The position numbers were made by a program, and so were the translations under genes. The notes under the pieces are model-generated. The model did no database searches. It was not told the DNA's origin and saw only the letters and a list, made by a program, of their open reading frames with translations. From positions 17,534 to 81,533 of the forward strand of contig MAAI01000076.1 in the NCBI GenBank assembly GCA_002163115.1: 64,000 nucleotides of DNA. The letters run 5' to 3'. Positions 27,763-38,223 of the stretch are shown here, piece after piece. The first letter of the stretch is position 1. Every line of letters starts with the position of its first letter. The stretch is from Methylophaga sp. 41_12_T18 (GTDB taxonomy: Bacteria > Pseudomonadota > Gammaproteobacteria > Nitrosococcales > Methylophagaceae).

Positions 27763-28415
27763 TAGCGTTTTTCCACTTTTTTGAGTTGACGACGATGCTC
27801 ATCGCAGACATGTGAAACAACACATTGTTCACATTTTGGTTTGCGTGCAGTACAAACATAGCGACCATGCAGAATAAGCCAGTGATGAGCATCTTGCATG
27901 AATTCTGCTGGCACTACTTTCACTAATTTGTCTTCAACGGCGCGGACAGTTTTACCTTTAGCCAAGCCAGTGCGGTTGGAAAGTCGATATAAATGTGTAT
28001 CAACAGCAATGACAGGGTGTTTGAATACGGTATTAAGGATAACGTTGGCTGTTTTTCTGCCGACACCAGGCAATGCTTCAAGTGCTTCTCGATCATCTGG
28101 CACTTCAGACTGGTGTAATTCGATTAATTGCCGACAGGTTTTAATAACGTTTTCTGCTTTGCTATTAAAAAGGCCAATGGTTTTGATGTAGGTTTTTAAG
28201 CCGTCTACGCCCAAGTCTAATATCGTTTGTGGTGTATTAGCGATGGGATAAAGTTTATCGGTTGCTTTGTTAACACCGACATCAGTGGCTTGAGCAGAAA
28301 GAATAACGGCAATGAGTAACTCAAATGTTGAGCTGTAATTAAGCTCAGTAGTTGGGTTTGGGTTTTGTTGCTGTAGTGTTGCAAAAAACTCATGCCGTTG
28401 TGTCTTGTTCATCAT
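27762..28415 (-). CDS. nth: Endonuclease III
   Basis: Endonuclease III is a DNA glycosylase/AP lyase for oxidised pyrimidines. The helix-hairpin-helix LPGVGRKTA carries catalytic Lys121, and Asp139 lies in VIAVDTH. The four-Cys iron-sulfur motif C-x6-C-x2-C-x5-C closes the protein. At 217 residues it is of normal length. It overlaps rnfE by one base and DUF1841 by one base. An rnf-nth linkage is common in gammaproteobacteria. Confidence 0.96.
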   Translation of the reverse strand: MMNKTQRHEFFATLQQQNPNPTTELNYSSTFELLIAVILSAQATDVGVNKATDKLYPIANTPQTILDLGVDGLKTYIKTIGLFNSKAENVIKTCRQLIELHQSEVPDDREALEALPGVGRKTANVILNTVFKHPVIAVDTHLYRLSNRTGLAKGKTVRAVEDKLVKVVPAEFMQDAHHWLILHGRYVCTARKPKCEQCVVSHVCDEHRRQLKKVEKR

Positions 28416-29104
28416 TAACTCGTGGTAACTGGCTCGGTGATCAACTCTTCTGCTGTAGCTTGACTGGTCGTTTGACGAGCATCAATGATATTTTTCAATG
28501 CCACGATTAACCCTAGACCAATAAAAGCACCTGGCGGTAATAATGCCATTAAAAAGCCGCGATATTCATCAAATACAACAATTGAGAAACCACGTGCTGC
28601 TTCACCAAACATAAGGTGAGCCTCACTAAACAGTGTGCCCATACCAATTAACTCACGCATGGCACCCAGCAAAACTAATACGGCAGTAAAACCGATGCCC
28701 ATCATGAAACCATCAACTAAGGCTGGGCCGACAGGGTTACGAGCAGCAAAAGCTTCAGCTCTACCTGTGATGGCACAGTTAGTTACGATTAAAGGAATGA
28801 AAATACCAAGTATTAAATACAGTTCATGGAACCACGCATTCATCGATAGCTCGATTACCGTAACGATAGACGCAATAATGAGTACAAATACCGGCAAGCG
28901 TGCTTCATCTGGAATCTGTTTACGCAGTAGAGAGACTAAACCATTAGATGCAACCAAGGTGATGATCGTTGCTAGGCCGAGACCTAAGCCATTGATTACC
29001 GTATTTGAAACCGCTAACAGTGGACATAAACCTAGTAATTGCACCAGTGCTGGATTATTTTTCCATAAGCCATCGCGAATAATAGGACCGTAAATGGTAT
29101 TCAT
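28415..29104 (-). CDS. rnfE: Rnf complex subunit RnfE/RsxE
   Basis: This 229-residue integral membrane subunit of the ion-translocating ferredoxin:NAD+ oxidoreductase has about six helices. It shows the RnfA/E-type repeats [19 protein letters not shown] and [21 protein letters not shown] half cluster with the Cys residues of RnfA and RnfE lies in the membrane. The gene is coupled by one-base overlaps to rnfG and nth. Confidence 0.94.
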   Translation of the reverse strand: MNTIYGPIIRDGLWKNNPALVQLLGLCPLLAVSNTVINGLGLGLATIITLVASNGLVSLLRKQIPDEARLPVFVLIIASIVTVIELSMNAWFHELYLILGIFIPLIVTNCAITGRAEAFAARNPVGPALVDGFMMGIGFTAVLVLLGAMRELIGMGTLFSEAHLMFGEAARGFSIVVFDEYRGFLMALLPPGAFIGLGLIVALKNIIDARQTTSQATAEELITEPVTTS

Positions 29105-29736
29105 TATTTTGTCTCCGTCAGCGCAAATAATTCATCTCTATGGCTATCAAAGTAGAGCAGGGATTTTTTCACTGCACTGACTACAGCGCGTGGCGTGATA
29201 GTCGCACCGGTAAATTGATCAAATTGACCACCATCTTTTTTAACTTTCCACCTGCTTTGCTGTGGTTGAGTTAATGATAAGCCATTGAAGGTGAATATCC
29301 AGTCTGCTTTCTTGGCATCAATTTTATCACCAAGGCCAGGTGTTTCTTTATGATTGATAACCCGTACGCCGGTTAAGCTACCATCATAGCCGATGCCAAC
29401 TAATAACTTTATTTTACCGTTATAACCGTTAGGGGCGATGGCGGTCAGTGCCACTGCAACAGGCGTATTACCATTACGAGCACGGTAAACTGTCGTTGCC
29501 TCTTTGGTCGCTAATTCACTCTGTGCTGGTAATAATAAAGTGTCGGTTATTATTTCATTGTTGTAACTATCTTGCGCAATGACAGCATTGATAGCGTTTA
29601 ATAATGTTTGACGTTCATTATCAATAATTTTGTCATGTGTTTGTTCTTCGGTTACAACGACTATGCTGGTCGCACCGATTGCAAAGGCGGCTAATAATAG
29701 GCCGACACGTAACATATGATCTTTGAAAATATTCAT
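29104..29736 (-). CDS. rnfG: Rnf complex subunit RnfG/RsxG
   Basis: The 210-residue subunit has one N-terminal membrane helix and a periplasmic FMN-binding domain. The flavinylation motif is [11 protein letters not shown], in which the Thr of GAT carries FMN covalently. The [21 protein letters not shown] segment is typical. Its start overlaps the rnfD stop by four bases. Confidence 0.95.
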   Translation of the reverse strand: MNIFKDHMLRVGLLLAAFAIGATSIVVVTEEQTHDKIIDNERQTLLNAINAVIAQDSYNNEIITDTLLLPAQSELATKEATTVYRARNGNTPVAVALTAIAPNGYNGKIKLLVGIGYDGSLTGVRVINHKETPGLGDKIDAKKADWIFTFNGLSLTQPQQSRWKVKKDGGQFDQFTGATITPRAVVSAVKKSLLYFDSHRDELFALTETK

Positions 29737-30761
29737 GACTTCAACGAACCATACACTTTAGGTTGAGTGTAATAATCGATCAGCGGTACCAACATATTCA
29801 TTAACAAGATGGCAAACGCAATACCATCTGGGTAACCACCCCAAGCACGAATAATATAAGTTAGTAGTCCAACCCCTGCACCAAAAATAAGGCGACCTTT
29901 GATAGTAGTGGTTGCTGTTACTGGATCCGTTGCAATGAAAAATGCACCAATCATGGTGCCACCGCTTAATAAATGGAAAAGTGGACTTGCAGCTGACTCC
30001 GGACTAATTAAGTAAGTAATAGCGCTAATAGTAAGTAAGCCGGTAAGCATTGCCACTGGAATATGCCAGCTAATGACACGCTGATACATTAGGTACAAAC
30101 CACCGATAGCAAACCAGATGTTGATCCATTCCCAACCCAGGCCACCAAAGATGCCAAATAATGGCTGCTCAATGATAAAGTTAGGTAGTTGTGCCAGGCC
30201 AATTTGGGTTTTCATCGCATCTAACGGCGTAGCACCAGATAAGGTATCTATAGCTGCACCATTAGCTAACTGACCATTAAAAATCAATTCGAAGGCAGAG
30301 CCGAAAGTTAATGCTTGCTCAGCTAAAGCTGCTGCCGGCAACCACGTCGTCATTTCTAATGGAAATGATAGTAGCAATAGTACGTAAGCCACCATCGCGG
30401 GATTAAACGGGTTATAGCCCAAACCACCAAACAGATGTTTGGCAAAGACAATGGCAAATACAATACCCACTACCGTGATCCACCATGGTGACAGTGGTGG
30501 AATAGCCATAGCAAATAACACCGCAGTAACAATCGCGCTGCCATCAGTTAAAAATGGTTTTAAAGGCCGATGGCGTAATTTAAGCATGACGGCTTCAGTA
30601 GCTAAGGCGGTAACAACAGCCAAGCTAATATTAATTAAAACGCCAGGACCAAAGAAAAAAACTAATGCAATTAACGCAGGTACTAATGCTAATAATAATT
30701 GCATCATGTGCAAGGTGACACGACGCGTACCTGATAAAAAAGGAGGGCTAAGCCTAAACAT
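29733..30761 (-). CDS. rnfD: Rnf complex subunit RnfD/RsxD
   Basis: This 342-residue membrane subunit has about ten helices and the covalent-FMN motif SGATPLDAMK. Family marks LTDGSAIVTAVLFAMAIPP, NPFNPAMVAYV and TDPVTATTT are present. The gene starts two bases after the rnfC stop. Confidence 0.95.
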   Translation of the reverse strand: MFRLSPPFLSGTRRVTLHMMQLLLALVPALIALVFFFGPGVLINISLAVVTALATEAVMLKLRHRPLKPFLTDGSAIVTAVLFAMAIPPLSPWWITVVGIVFAIVFAKHLFGGLGYNPFNPAMVAYVLLLLSFPLEMTTWLPAAALAEQALTFGSAFELIFNGQLANGAAIDTLSGATPLDAMKTQIGLAQLPNFIIEQPLFGIFGGLGWEWINIWFAIGGLYLMYQRVISWHIPVAMLTGLLTISAITYLISPESAASPLFHLLSGGTMIGAFFIATDPVTATTTIKGRLIFGAGVGLLTYIIRAWGGYPDGIAFAILLMNMLVPLIDYYTQPKVYGSLKS

Positions 30762-30763
30762 GG

Positions 30764-32311
30764 TTATTTCTCCGCATCATTATCGGTTGCTGGTTCAGAG
30801 CTATCTTTAGCGGCCTCAGCTGCAGCAAGTTCAGCATCTTTCTTAGCTTTAGCTGCTTTTGTTGCTGCTAAAGCTGCTTTACGTTTACGTTGTTTTTCAG
30901 CTTTTTCTACGCGTTCACGTTCTTGACGTTCTTGTCTATTTTCATGACGAATACGTGCGGCATCAGATTTTTTACGCTCTTGTTCTTGATTCATTGTTTC
31001 TGTTTTAGCAAAACGGAAATACTGAACCAAGGGAATTTCACTTGGACAAACATAGCTGCAACAGCCACATTCAATACAATCAAATAAATTGTATTCCTGG
31101 GTTTTTTCTAAATCTTTGGCGCGTGAATGCCAGTACAGTTGTTGAGGCAATAAACTAACAGGGCAGGCAGCAGCACAATCACCACAACGAATACATGGCA
31201 ACGGATCGTTTGCTTGGGTCGCATTATCAACGCCAACTAGAATACAGTTAGCGGTTTTAGTCACCGGTAAGTTATCGCCAGCAAGGTTGTAACCCATCAT
31301 TGGCCCGCCTTGAATGAACGGCTCATCTTGTTGGCGCTTGGTTTCACAAAAGCTTAATAATTCGTGGATGGGTGTGCCAAATAAGGTTTCAAAATTACCT
31401 GCATGTTTCACGTCTGTACCGGTAACGGTCACAATACGAGAAATGAGCGGTTCACCGTGTTTGATTGCACGACCGACTGCGTAGGCGGTACCTACATTGT
31501 GTAAAACGATGCCAATATCAATTGGTAAACCGCTTTTTGGCACTTGCTTGCCGGTGACAACTTGAATCAGTTGCTTCTCGCTACCAGTAGGGTAACGTGT
31601 CGGGATCACCATGACTGAGGTTGATGTTAAGTGACTGCGAGAAGCTAGGGCTAATTCCATTGCTGAAATAGCTTCAGGCTTGTTATCCTCGATAGCGATA
31701 ACGCAATTATTTACACGCAAGGCGTGCTGCATTATCTCGATGCCATCTAATATACCTTGGCTACGTTCACGCAGTAGCATGTCGTCACAGGTTATATAGG
31801 GCTCACATTCAGCACCATTCAAAATCAAAGTATCAACATGATGATGGATGCCGGGGTTCAGTTTTATAAAGCTGGGAAAGCCTGCACCACCTAAACCAAC
31901 AATACCGGCATCACGAATAATTTGGCGTACATCATGATCGGTGCATTGAGTGAAGTCTGCTGTAACTTTGCGCTCTATCCACTGATCTTCGCCATCAGTT
32001 TCAATGATGATACAAGGTGCCGATAAGCCCGATGGATGTGGGATAGGTTTATCTTCAATAGCGGTGACGATACCTGAGCTTGGCGCATGTAAAGCAACTG
32101 AAACATGACCATTAGGCGTAGCAATTCGTTGACCCTTTAGGACTTTGTCGCCTACTTTTACAATAGGCACTGCTGCCGAACCAATATGCTGTTGCAGTGG
32201 CAATATCAATTGCTCACTCAACGGCATTTTGCGGATAGGTGTTTGGGTAGATCGTTTCTTCTGACCAGCTAGTTTTAAACCACCTGGGAATGATCCGAGT
32301 GGCTGACTCAT
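30764..32311 (-). CDS. rnfC: Rnf complex subunit RnfC/RsxC
   Basis: RnfC is the peripheral NADH/FMN-binding subunit. The 515-residue protein has the [13 protein letters not shown] flavin/NAD loop, an SLBB-like region and two 4Fe-4S motifs ([24 protein letters not shown]). It ends in a Lys/Ala/Glu-rich tail (about residues 440-515) predicted to be helical. Such tails vary in length between species; this one is short. It overlaps rnfB by four bases. Confidence 0.95.
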   Translation of the reverse strand: MSQPLGSFPGGLKLAGQKKRSTQTPIRKMPLSEQLILPLQQHIGSAAVPIVKVGDKVLKGQRIATPNGHVSVALHAPSSGIVTAIEDKPIPHPSGLSAPCIIIETDGEDQWIERKVTADFTQCTDHDVRQIIRDAGIVGLGGAGFPSFIKLNPGIHHHVDTLILNGAECEPYITCDDMLLRERSQGILDGIEIMQHALRVNNCVIAIEDNKPEAISAMELALASRSHLTSTSVMVIPTRYPTGSEKQLIQVVTGKQVPKSGLPIDIGIVLHNVGTAYAVGRAIKHGEPLISRIVTVTGTDVKHAGNFETLFGTPIHELLSFCETKRQQDEPFIQGGPMMGYNLAGDNLPVTKTANCILVGVDNATQANDPLPCIRCGDCAAACPVSLLPQQLYWHSRAKDLEKTQEYNLFDCIECGCCSYVCPSEIPLVQYFRFAKTETMNQEQERKKSDAARIRHENRQERQERERVEKAEKQRKRKAALAATKAAKAKKDAELAAAEAAKDSSEPATDNDAEK

Positions 32312-32871
32312 AACTGTTGTTCCTCAGCTTTAACAATTGTCTGGGTTGGATCGGGCCAACGCCAGGTATTTGGATTTGGCGCCGTTTCAACCATATCGAT
32401 ACAATCTACTGGGCAAGGCTCAAGACACAACTCACAACCAGTACATTCATCTGAAATAACGGTGTGCATATGTTTAGCTGCACCAAGAATTGCGTCAACA
32501 GGGCAAGCTTGGATGCACAAGGTGCAACCGATGCAACGGTCTTCAACAATCACCGCTAATGTCTTTGGTTTTTCTTCGCCGCATTCATCATCGAGTGGTT
32601 TAATTTCAACTTCTAATAAATCAGCTAATGCTTGTATGGTCGGTTCACCACCGGGCGGGCAACGGTTAATGTCTGCTTCACCATTGGCAATCGCCTCTGC
32701 ATAAGGACGGCAACCGGCAAAACTACATTGACCACACTGTGTTTGCGGTAACAGCTTGTCGATTTGATCAACAACAGGATCACCTTCAACTTTGAAATAA
32801 ATCGCAGCAAAGCCTAATAATAATCCAAAGAGTAACGCGAGTAGCGCTATAGCTAAAATTGCAGTGAACAT
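32308..32871 (-). CDS. rnfB: Rnf complex subunit RnfB/RsxB
   Basis: This 187-residue ferredoxin-like subunit has an N-terminal membrane anchor, a 4Fe-4S domain ([19 protein letters not shown]...CPPGG) and two further 4Fe-4S motifs ([24 protein letters not shown]). It relays electrons between RnfC and the membrane subunits. It starts three bases after the rnfA stop. Confidence 0.96.
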   Translation of the reverse strand: MFTAILAIALLALLFGLLLGFAAIYFKVEGDPVVDQIDKLLPQTQCGQCSFAGCRPYAEAIANGEADINRCPPGGEPTIQALADLLEVEIKPLDDECGEEKPKTLAVIVEDRCIGCTLCIQACPVDAILGAAKHMHTVISDECTGCELCLEPCPVDCIDMVETAPNPNTWRWPDPTQTIVKAEEQQL

Positions 32872-32874
32872 GGT

Positions 32875-33456
32875 TTAGACCTTTACAAGACCAGTAAAGC
32901 CCATAAAGGCCATAGACATTAAACCTGCAGTGATCAATGCAATTGCGGCACCTTTGAATGGAACAGGTACGTCAGCAACATCAATACGTTCACGCATAGC
33001 TGCAAAAATAACTAATACCATTGAAAAGCCAATGGCGGCACCAAAACCATAGAGTGCTGATTCTAAAAACCCATGTTGTTCTTGTACGTTCAATAATGCG
33101 ACCCCTAATACGGCACAGTTAGTGGTGATAAGAGGTAGGAAAATACCCAATACTTGATAGAGTAATGGACTGGTTTTGTGGACGACAAGTTCAGTAAACT
33201 GCACAACAACGGCAATAACAAAAATAAAGCTGATAGTGCGGAGAAACTCGATATGGAGTGGGGCGAGCAAGTACTCATTAATCAGGTAACTGCAAACTGA
33301 TGATAATGTCAGTACAAACGTTGTCGCCAAGCCCATGCCTATTGCTGTTTCTAATTTACGAGAAACACCCATAAACGGGCATAGTCCTAGAAATTTAACT
33401 AAGACGATATTATTGACCAAAATGGTACTAATCAAAATGAGGGCATAATCTGCCAT
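32875..33456 (-). CDS. rnfA: Rnf complex subunit RnfA/RsxA
   Basis: This 193-residue membrane subunit is the paralogue of RnfE. It shows [18 protein letters not shown] and [17 protein letters not shown], with the conserved Cys residues, and about six helices. It is the first gene of the eight-gene minus-strand unit, so the operon promoter should lie in 33457-33632. No clear operator or terminator is visible there. Confidence 0.96.
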   Translation of the reverse strand: MADYALILISTILVNNIVLVKFLGLCPFMGVSRKLETAIGMGLATTFVLTLSSVCSYLINEYLLAPLHIEFLRTISFIFVIAVVVQFTELVVHKTSPLLYQVLGIFLPLITTNCAVLGVALLNVQEQHGFLESALYGFGAAIGFSMVLVIFAAMRERIDVADVPVPFKGAAIALITAGLMSMAFMGFTGLVKV

Positions 33457-33632
33457 GCAATAACCTACTTGTTTTAACGGAAGCGAACCGTATTTAACGA
33501 TCGGAAATGTGGTTTTTCCACTTATTCAACAGGGCATTATAGCTGAATATAGTAGCTTTACGAAGCATTAATACCGGGCTAGATCGCGCTTAAAAGACTC
33601 TATTTGTTCTTTGACAAGATCTCAGCGCTATT

Positions 33633-34694
33633 TTACGAATTATGTTGGCGACGTTGGCGAACAGCAGCGGCCAGTTCTTGTAATAAAACTTCGCTGTTAT
33701 CCCAAGCCATACAAGCATCAGTGATACTTTGGCCATAGACCAGTTCTTTGCCTGCTTCAGTATTTTGACGACCAGCGATAAGGTTGCTTTCTAACATCAC
33801 ACCCATAATACGTTTTTCATTATTGGCGATTTGTGTAGCCACATCACGACAAACAACTTCTTGTTGTATATGACTTTTACCACTATTTGCGTGACTACAA
33901 TCAATCATCAGGTGAGTATTTTGGCCGGTACGGCCAATAATTACCGCGGCTTCATTAACACTTTTGGCATCGTAATTAGGTGTTTTACCACCACGTAAGA
34001 TGACATGACAATCAGGATTGCCTGTAGTTGAAAATATTGCCGAATGACCTGACTTGGTGACCGACATGAAATGGTGTGACTTTGATGCAGATAATGTTGC
34101 ATCAACTGCGATTTGCAAGCCGCCATCGGTGGCATTTTTAAAGCCAACAGGACATGAAAGGCCAGAAGCTAATTCTCGATGGGCTTGGCTTTCGGTAGTA
34201 CGAGCACCAATTGCTCCCCAAGCGATGAGATCAGAAATATATTGTGGGCTGATTAAATCAAGGTATTCAGTGGCCGATGCAACGCCTGTTTCAGCAAGAT
34301 CAAGCAACAGCTTGCGTGAAATATGCAAACCATCATTAATCTTGAAACTACCATCTAAATAAGGGTCATTGATAAGACCTTTCCAACCCACTACAGAGCG
34401 AGGCTTTTCAAAGTAAACACGCATGATGATATGTAAATCATCTTTTAGTTCAGTGATCAGTGGTTTTAGACGAGAGGCATACTCACGAGCCGCTTTTGGA
34501 TCGTGAATAGAACAAGGGCCAATAATGACCATTAAACGGTCATCCTTGCCGTGAAGAATATTTTGGGTGGCTGTACGTGCGTTAAATACTGTCTCAGATG
34601 CCTGATCGGTAAGTGGCAGTTCTTCATGTAATTGTGCTGGCGGAATAACTTCCTGAATGCCAGTGATCCGCAAATCATCAGTGCTATACAGCAT
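33633..34694 (-). CDS. aroG: 3-deoxy-7-phosphoheptulonate (DAHP) synthase, type I
   Basis: This enzyme condenses phosphoenolpyruvate and erythrose-4-phosphate, the first step to aromatic amino acids. Its 353 residues match the AroF/G/H family: DDRLMVIIGPCSIHD, MRVYFEKPRSVVGWKGLINDP, GARTTESQAHRELASGL and HANSGKSH. The N-terminus (YSTDDLRITGIQEVIPP) is closest to AroG. Whether phenylalanine, tyrosine or tryptophan inhibits it cannot be read reliably. Upstream, tactcaa/ttgagta (34703-34709 and 34736-34742) is a possible operator half-site pair. Confidence 0.92.
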   Translation of the reverse strand: MLYSTDDLRITGIQEVIPPAQLHEELPLTDQASETVFNARTATQNILHGKDDRLMVIIGPCSIHDPKAAREYASRLKPLITELKDDLHIIMRVYFEKPRSVVGWKGLINDPYLDGSFKINDGLHISRKLLLDLAETGVASATEYLDLISPQYISDLIAWGAIGARTTESQAHRELASGLSCPVGFKNATDGGLQIAVDATLSASKSHHFMSVTKSGHSAIFSTTGNPDCHVILRGGKTPNYDAKSVNEAAVIIGRTGQNTHLMIDCSHANSGKSHIQQEVVCRDVATQIANNEKRIMGVMLESNLIAGRQNTEAGKELVYGQSITDACMAWDNSEVLLQELAAAVRQRRQHNS

Positions 34695-34889
34695 GGAGCC
34701 ATCTACTCAAAAAATTCAAATGCTTATTCTACCTGTTGAGTACTATTTCTGCCATGATTGAAACGGTCAATCTTAATTAGTGACGAAATAGTGTCATTTT
34801 TTTTGTGAAGAAACTGTTTTATGGATAAAGTGAAAAACGGTGTACCGGATTAATTGAATGGTTGATGCTGGCAAAAAAGGAAGTTTGAT

Positions 34890-35558
34890 ATGCGAGTGGC
34901 AGATTTTATTAGAGATAATCGACTAAAAGCACGTGCAGCACAGAACCAGCTAATAGATAAATTTGAACCAACATTCAGAACATGGTCTGGCAATGTGAAT
35001 AAAAAATGGGCTGAAGCCGTTGCGATGCGATCATATTTACACTTTTTTGATGCAGGTAACGAACAACAAAATCTATGGTTAGCCCAGTGCCCAGTATTAG
35101 ATGAAACCTATAAAAAACTGCAAAACAAGCTGGGTGAAGAAACCTATATAGGTGAATGGTATACCGTTGATCAAACGGGTATTGATCAATTTGCCGCTGC
35201 CACGGGTGATCAGCAATGGATACATACGGATCCTAAACGTGCTGAACAGGAATCGCCTTATAAGACGACCATTGCGCATGGCTTTCTAACCTTGGCACTC
35301 ATTCCGATGCTGACTGAGAGTGTAGCTGTAACGAAAACGAATTATTCGGCAGCCAAAATGGTGGTTAATTACGGACTTAATCGAGTACGATTTCCTAGTC
35401 CTGTTAAAGAGGGAAAAAGAATTCGAGCGCGCAGCCGAGTAATAAATTTGCTGCCGTTAAAACGAGGGTTAGAAGTGGTCAAAGAAGTGACCATTGAAGT
35501 TGAAAATAGTAATCGTATTGCCTGTGTGGCAGATACGGTGGTACGTCTCTACTTTTAA
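34890..35558 (+). CDS. MaoC-family (R)-specific enoyl-CoA hydratase-like protein
   Basis: The C-terminal two thirds form a hot-dog-fold MaoC hydratase with the hydratase-2 motif ATGDQQWIHTDPKRA. Asp107 and His112 sit at the catalytic spacing, followed by TTIAHGFLTLALIP. The N-terminal 85 residues are an extra, mostly helical extension not needed for the fold. It probably hydrates a short enoyl-CoA; the pathway is unclear because it stands alone. The ribosome binding site is aaggaag just before ATG 34890. Confidence 0.88.
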   Translation: MRVADFIRDNRLKARAAQNQLIDKFEPTFRTWSGNVNKKWAEAVAMRSYLHFFDAGNEQQNLWLAQCPVLDETYKKLQNKLGEETYIGEWYTVDQTGIDQFAAATGDQQWIHTDPKRAEQESPYKTTIAHGFLTLALIPMLTESVAVTKTNYSAAKMVVNYGLNRVRFPSPVKEGKRIRARSRVINLLPLKRGLEVVKEVTIEVENSNRIACVADTVVRLYF

Positions 35559-35564
35559 ATCAAA

Positions 35565-35599
35565 GCACCGGCCAGTTAATTACGATAACTGGCCGGTGC
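35565..35599. terminator. Bidirectional hairpin between the MaoC and nhaD genes
   Basis: A perfect 14-bp stem (gcaccggccagtta and complement) with a 7-base loop lies between two convergent genes. T tracts are weak on both sides, so it may work as a Rho-assisted or bidirectional terminator. Confidence 0.8.
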
Positions 35600-35615
35600 A
35601 TTATCATCTTATATT

Positions 35616-37070
35616 CTAAAATCCACCCATATTGAGCCACATATGTAGGGCGATACTTGCGGCATAACCTAATGCTATAGCCCAAGCCCATTTTAAATGA
35701 GCAAAGAAGGTATAAATACCACGGGCTTGTCCCATCACCGCCACACCCGCAGCTGAACCAATCGATAATAATGAGCCACCTACACCAGCTGTTAATGTCA
35801 CCAGTAGCCATTGACCATGATCCATTTCTGGCATCATGGATAACACGGCAAACATCACCGGGATGTTGTCGATAATGGCAGATAAGAAGCCAACTAAAAT
35901 ATTAGCATTAGTAGTACCTAGTCCGTCATACATAAGGGTTGATAACACACCTAAATAGCCGATAGTACCTAGACCACCAACACACATAATGATGCCGTAG
36001 AAGAACATTAATGTATCCCACTCAGCTTGTTCAAGCTGTTGAAATATATTAAAGGGTTCTTTTTTCTTACCACCGATGCCTTCAATAGTCATCGTTGTTT
36101 CGCCACCATCGAGCATAGGTTGGACTTTTTTATCACGCATTTTGATTCGGTAGCCGTACAGTTTTAATAAACCTAGCCCGGTCATCATGCCCATTACTGG
36201 TGGAATGTGTAAGAAGTTATGAGCACAAACAGCCATTGTGATAGTCAGTAAGAACAGACCCACTACGACAAATGCACCTCGTTTCAAGGTTGCTGTTTCT
36301 TTTAATGCTTCCGGTTTTTCACTTGAAACTGCCATAGACATGATGGCGGCAGGAATTAACCAGTTGACCACTGACGGGAAAAATAATGCGAAAAACTCTT
36401 GGAATTGAACAATACCTTTTTGCCAAACCATTAACGTTGTAATATCACCAAATGGGCTAAAGGCGCCGCCGGCATTGGCTGCAACAACGATATTTATACA
36501 GGCTATTGCTACAAATTTGTGGTTGCTACCACCAACGGCCATAGCCACTGTAGCCATTAATAAAGCTGTAGTTAAATTATCGGCGATAGGGGAGATGAAG
36601 AAGGCAAGTAAGCCTGTTAGCCAAAAAATAGACCGTAATGAAAAGCCTTGGTTAACTAGCCAACTTCGCAATGCATCAAATACACCGCGTTCGCCCATGG
36701 TATTAATGTATGTCATCGCTGCTAATAGGAATAAAAATAACTCAGCGTACTCTAATAAGTTATGACGAATCATTTGTTCAGCAGTGTGGTGATAGGCGGT
36801 ATCAACTTGTTGTGCATAGACCACGGCGACCAGCGCCCAAATAATACCAGCAGCGACCATTACCGGTTTGGACTTACGCATGTGAATTTCTTCTTCAGCG
36901 ATGACCAAAATATAAGCCACAACAAAGATAGCGATCGAAACATAACCAACCCAATGGTTAGTCAAGTCTAGAAACTTAACATCTCCCGAGGCTAAAGCTA
37001 ACTGCGGAAATGAAAATAACAACAAACTAAAAAGTATTGCTGTAATGGGATTTTTGATGTTTTTAAGCAT
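35616..37070 (-). CDS. nhaD: Sodium/proton antiporter NhaD
   Basis: NhaD exports Na+ or Li+ in exchange for protons. The 484-residue protein has an N-terminal signal-like segment and about twelve further helices. The conserved FISPIADNLTTALLMATVAMAVG and NAGGAFSPFGDITTLMVWQKG blocks carry the ion-site Asp, Asn and Thr residues. Homologues come mostly from marine or halophilic bacteria, which fits the sodium theme of the Rnf operon. Confidence 0.94.
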   Translation of the reverse strand: MLKNIKNPITAILFSLLLFSFPQLALASGDVKFLDLTNHWVGYVSIAIFVVAYILVIAEEEIHMRKSKPVMVAAGIIWALVAVVYAQQVDTAYHHTAEQMIRHNLLEYAELFLFLLAAMTYINTMGERGVFDALRSWLVNQGFSLRSIFWLTGLLAFFISPIADNLTTALLMATVAMAVGGSNHKFVAIACINIVVAANAGGAFSPFGDITTLMVWQKGIVQFQEFFALFFPSVVNWLIPAAIMSMAVSSEKPEALKETATLKRGAFVVVGLFLLTITMAVCAHNFLHIPPVMGMMTGLGLLKLYGYRIKMRDKKVQPMLDGGETTMTIEGIGGKKKEPFNIFQQLEQAEWDTLMFFYGIIMCVGGLGTIGYLGVLSTLMYDGLGTTNANILVGFLSAIIDNIPVMFAVLSMMPEMDHGQWLLVTLTAGVGGSLLSIGSAAGVAVMGQARGIYTFFAHLKWAWAIALGYAASIALHMWLNMGGF

Positions 37071-37147
37071 AAATATCCTTACCTAATTGTTTTTATAGTG
37101 ATACGGACAATCATACCTTGCCAGTAGCGGATAGCAAGTATTAGCAG

Positions 37148-37618
37148 TTATGATATTACGGATTGATAGAAACCTTGCGAGGCATCTTCAACTAAATCAA
37201 AGACATGTTCAAAACCATTTTGGCCCCCGTAATAAGGATCCGGCACGTCATTTTCTTCGCGTTCAGGGGCGTATTCAAGAAATAACTTCACTTTATGCTT
37301 ATATTCACTGGGGCTGGCATTTAATAGACTTTGATAATTATCGTTATCCATAGCCAAAATATAGTCGAAATGCTCATAGTCTGATGGCGAGACTTTGCGA
37401 GCACGAATTTCTGTCAATGATACGCCCCGTTTCTGTGCTGTTTGCTGCGCTCTTGAATCAGGGCTTTCACCCACGTGATAGGCATGAGTACCAGCTGAAT
37501 CAACTAGAAAACGGTTAGCCGTTCCTAAATCAGCAAGCAATTTATTAAATACACCTTCTGCAGTAGGCGAACGACAAATATTGCCCATGCAGACAAATAA
37601 CACTTTGATTTTACTCAT
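37148..37618 (-). CDS. Low-molecular-weight protein-tyrosine phosphatase
   Basis: The 156-residue enzyme has the P-loop C-x5-R at Cys10-Arg16 (VCMGNICRSP) and the general-acid motif VPDPYYG near residue 126. Bacterial members often counteract tyrosine autokinases of capsule systems. A Wzc-like kinase is encoded at 61722, but no physical linkage exists, so that partnership is a guess. Confidence 0.93.
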   Translation of the reverse strand: MSKIKVLFVCMGNICRSPTAEGVFNKLLADLGTANRFLVDSAGTHAYHVGESPDSRAQQTAQKRGVSLTEIRARKVSPSDYEHFDYILAMDNDNYQSLLNASPSEYKHKVKLFLEYAPEREENDVPDPYYGGQNGFEHVFDLVEDASQGFYQSVIS

Positions 37619-37670
37619 TTACATAATTCTCTTTGTAGACTAAAAATAGGACCTAATCACAACAGGCTTA

Positions 37671-38165
37671 TTATTTTGACCCTGTTAAGACATCTAAAAT
37701 TACACCTGTTGCATCCATTACACGAACGACTTTGTCTTCAATTCGCCGAATGGAGGTGCCGTCCGGACTTGTCGGTAAGATATCAATAATATCGCTCGGT
37801 AAGCGTGTTGATGAATTATAAAGCTCACCGTCTAATACTTCACCTCGCGCCACTTTCTTTTGCCAGCCGGGTGGAAGTTGTCCGCCTCGCGCTACTTTTT
37901 TTTGCAGTCCAGGTGGCAAGGCTTTTTTCTTGTTATCTTTTTTATGTTTCTTGTTGTCATATTCACTATCGTGCTTATTAGATACGCTGCTACGTAGATA
38001 GTCATGGAGTATGGAGCGCTCTTCTGTTGAGAAAAGATTGTCTGCTGCAATATCAGTTATCGCTTCCTCTGCTGAGTTCCAAAACTGCCACCAAGACTGA
38101 TTGCTTTCAGACAACGCTGGTAATGAAATAGAAAGTAATAATAAGGAAAAAAGTATTTTTTTCAT
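37671..38165 (-). CDS. Exported RcnB/CigR-like protein with LPPG repeats
   Basis: The 164-residue protein has a signal peptide (about 1-19), a Lys/Asp-rich linker and two tandem copies of LPPGxQKKVARGxxL. This repeat is seen in RcnB- and CigR-type periplasmic proteins. A C-terminal beta segment (RRIEDKVVRVMDATGVILDVL) follows. The family lacks a single agreed function; membership is clear only for the repeat part. Confidence 0.7.
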   Translation of the reverse strand: MKKILFSLLLLSISLPALSESNQSWWQFWNSAEEAITDIAADNLFSTEERSILHDYLRSSVSNKHDSEYDNKKHKKDNKKKALPPGLQKKVARGGQLPPGWQKKVARGEVLDGELYNSSTRLPSDIIDILPTSPDGTSIRRIEDKVVRVMDATGVILDVLTGSK

Positions 38166-38223
38166 GTGCCACCAACTTTAGATATTTAGCTAAGAAAATA
38201 ATAGATGCTGCCAATTTAAGAGC

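Noticed and set aside
28635..29093. 152-codon plus-strand open frame opposite rnfE
   Set aside because: It lies entirely antisense to a clear membrane protein gene inside a coupled operon and shows no domain or start signal.
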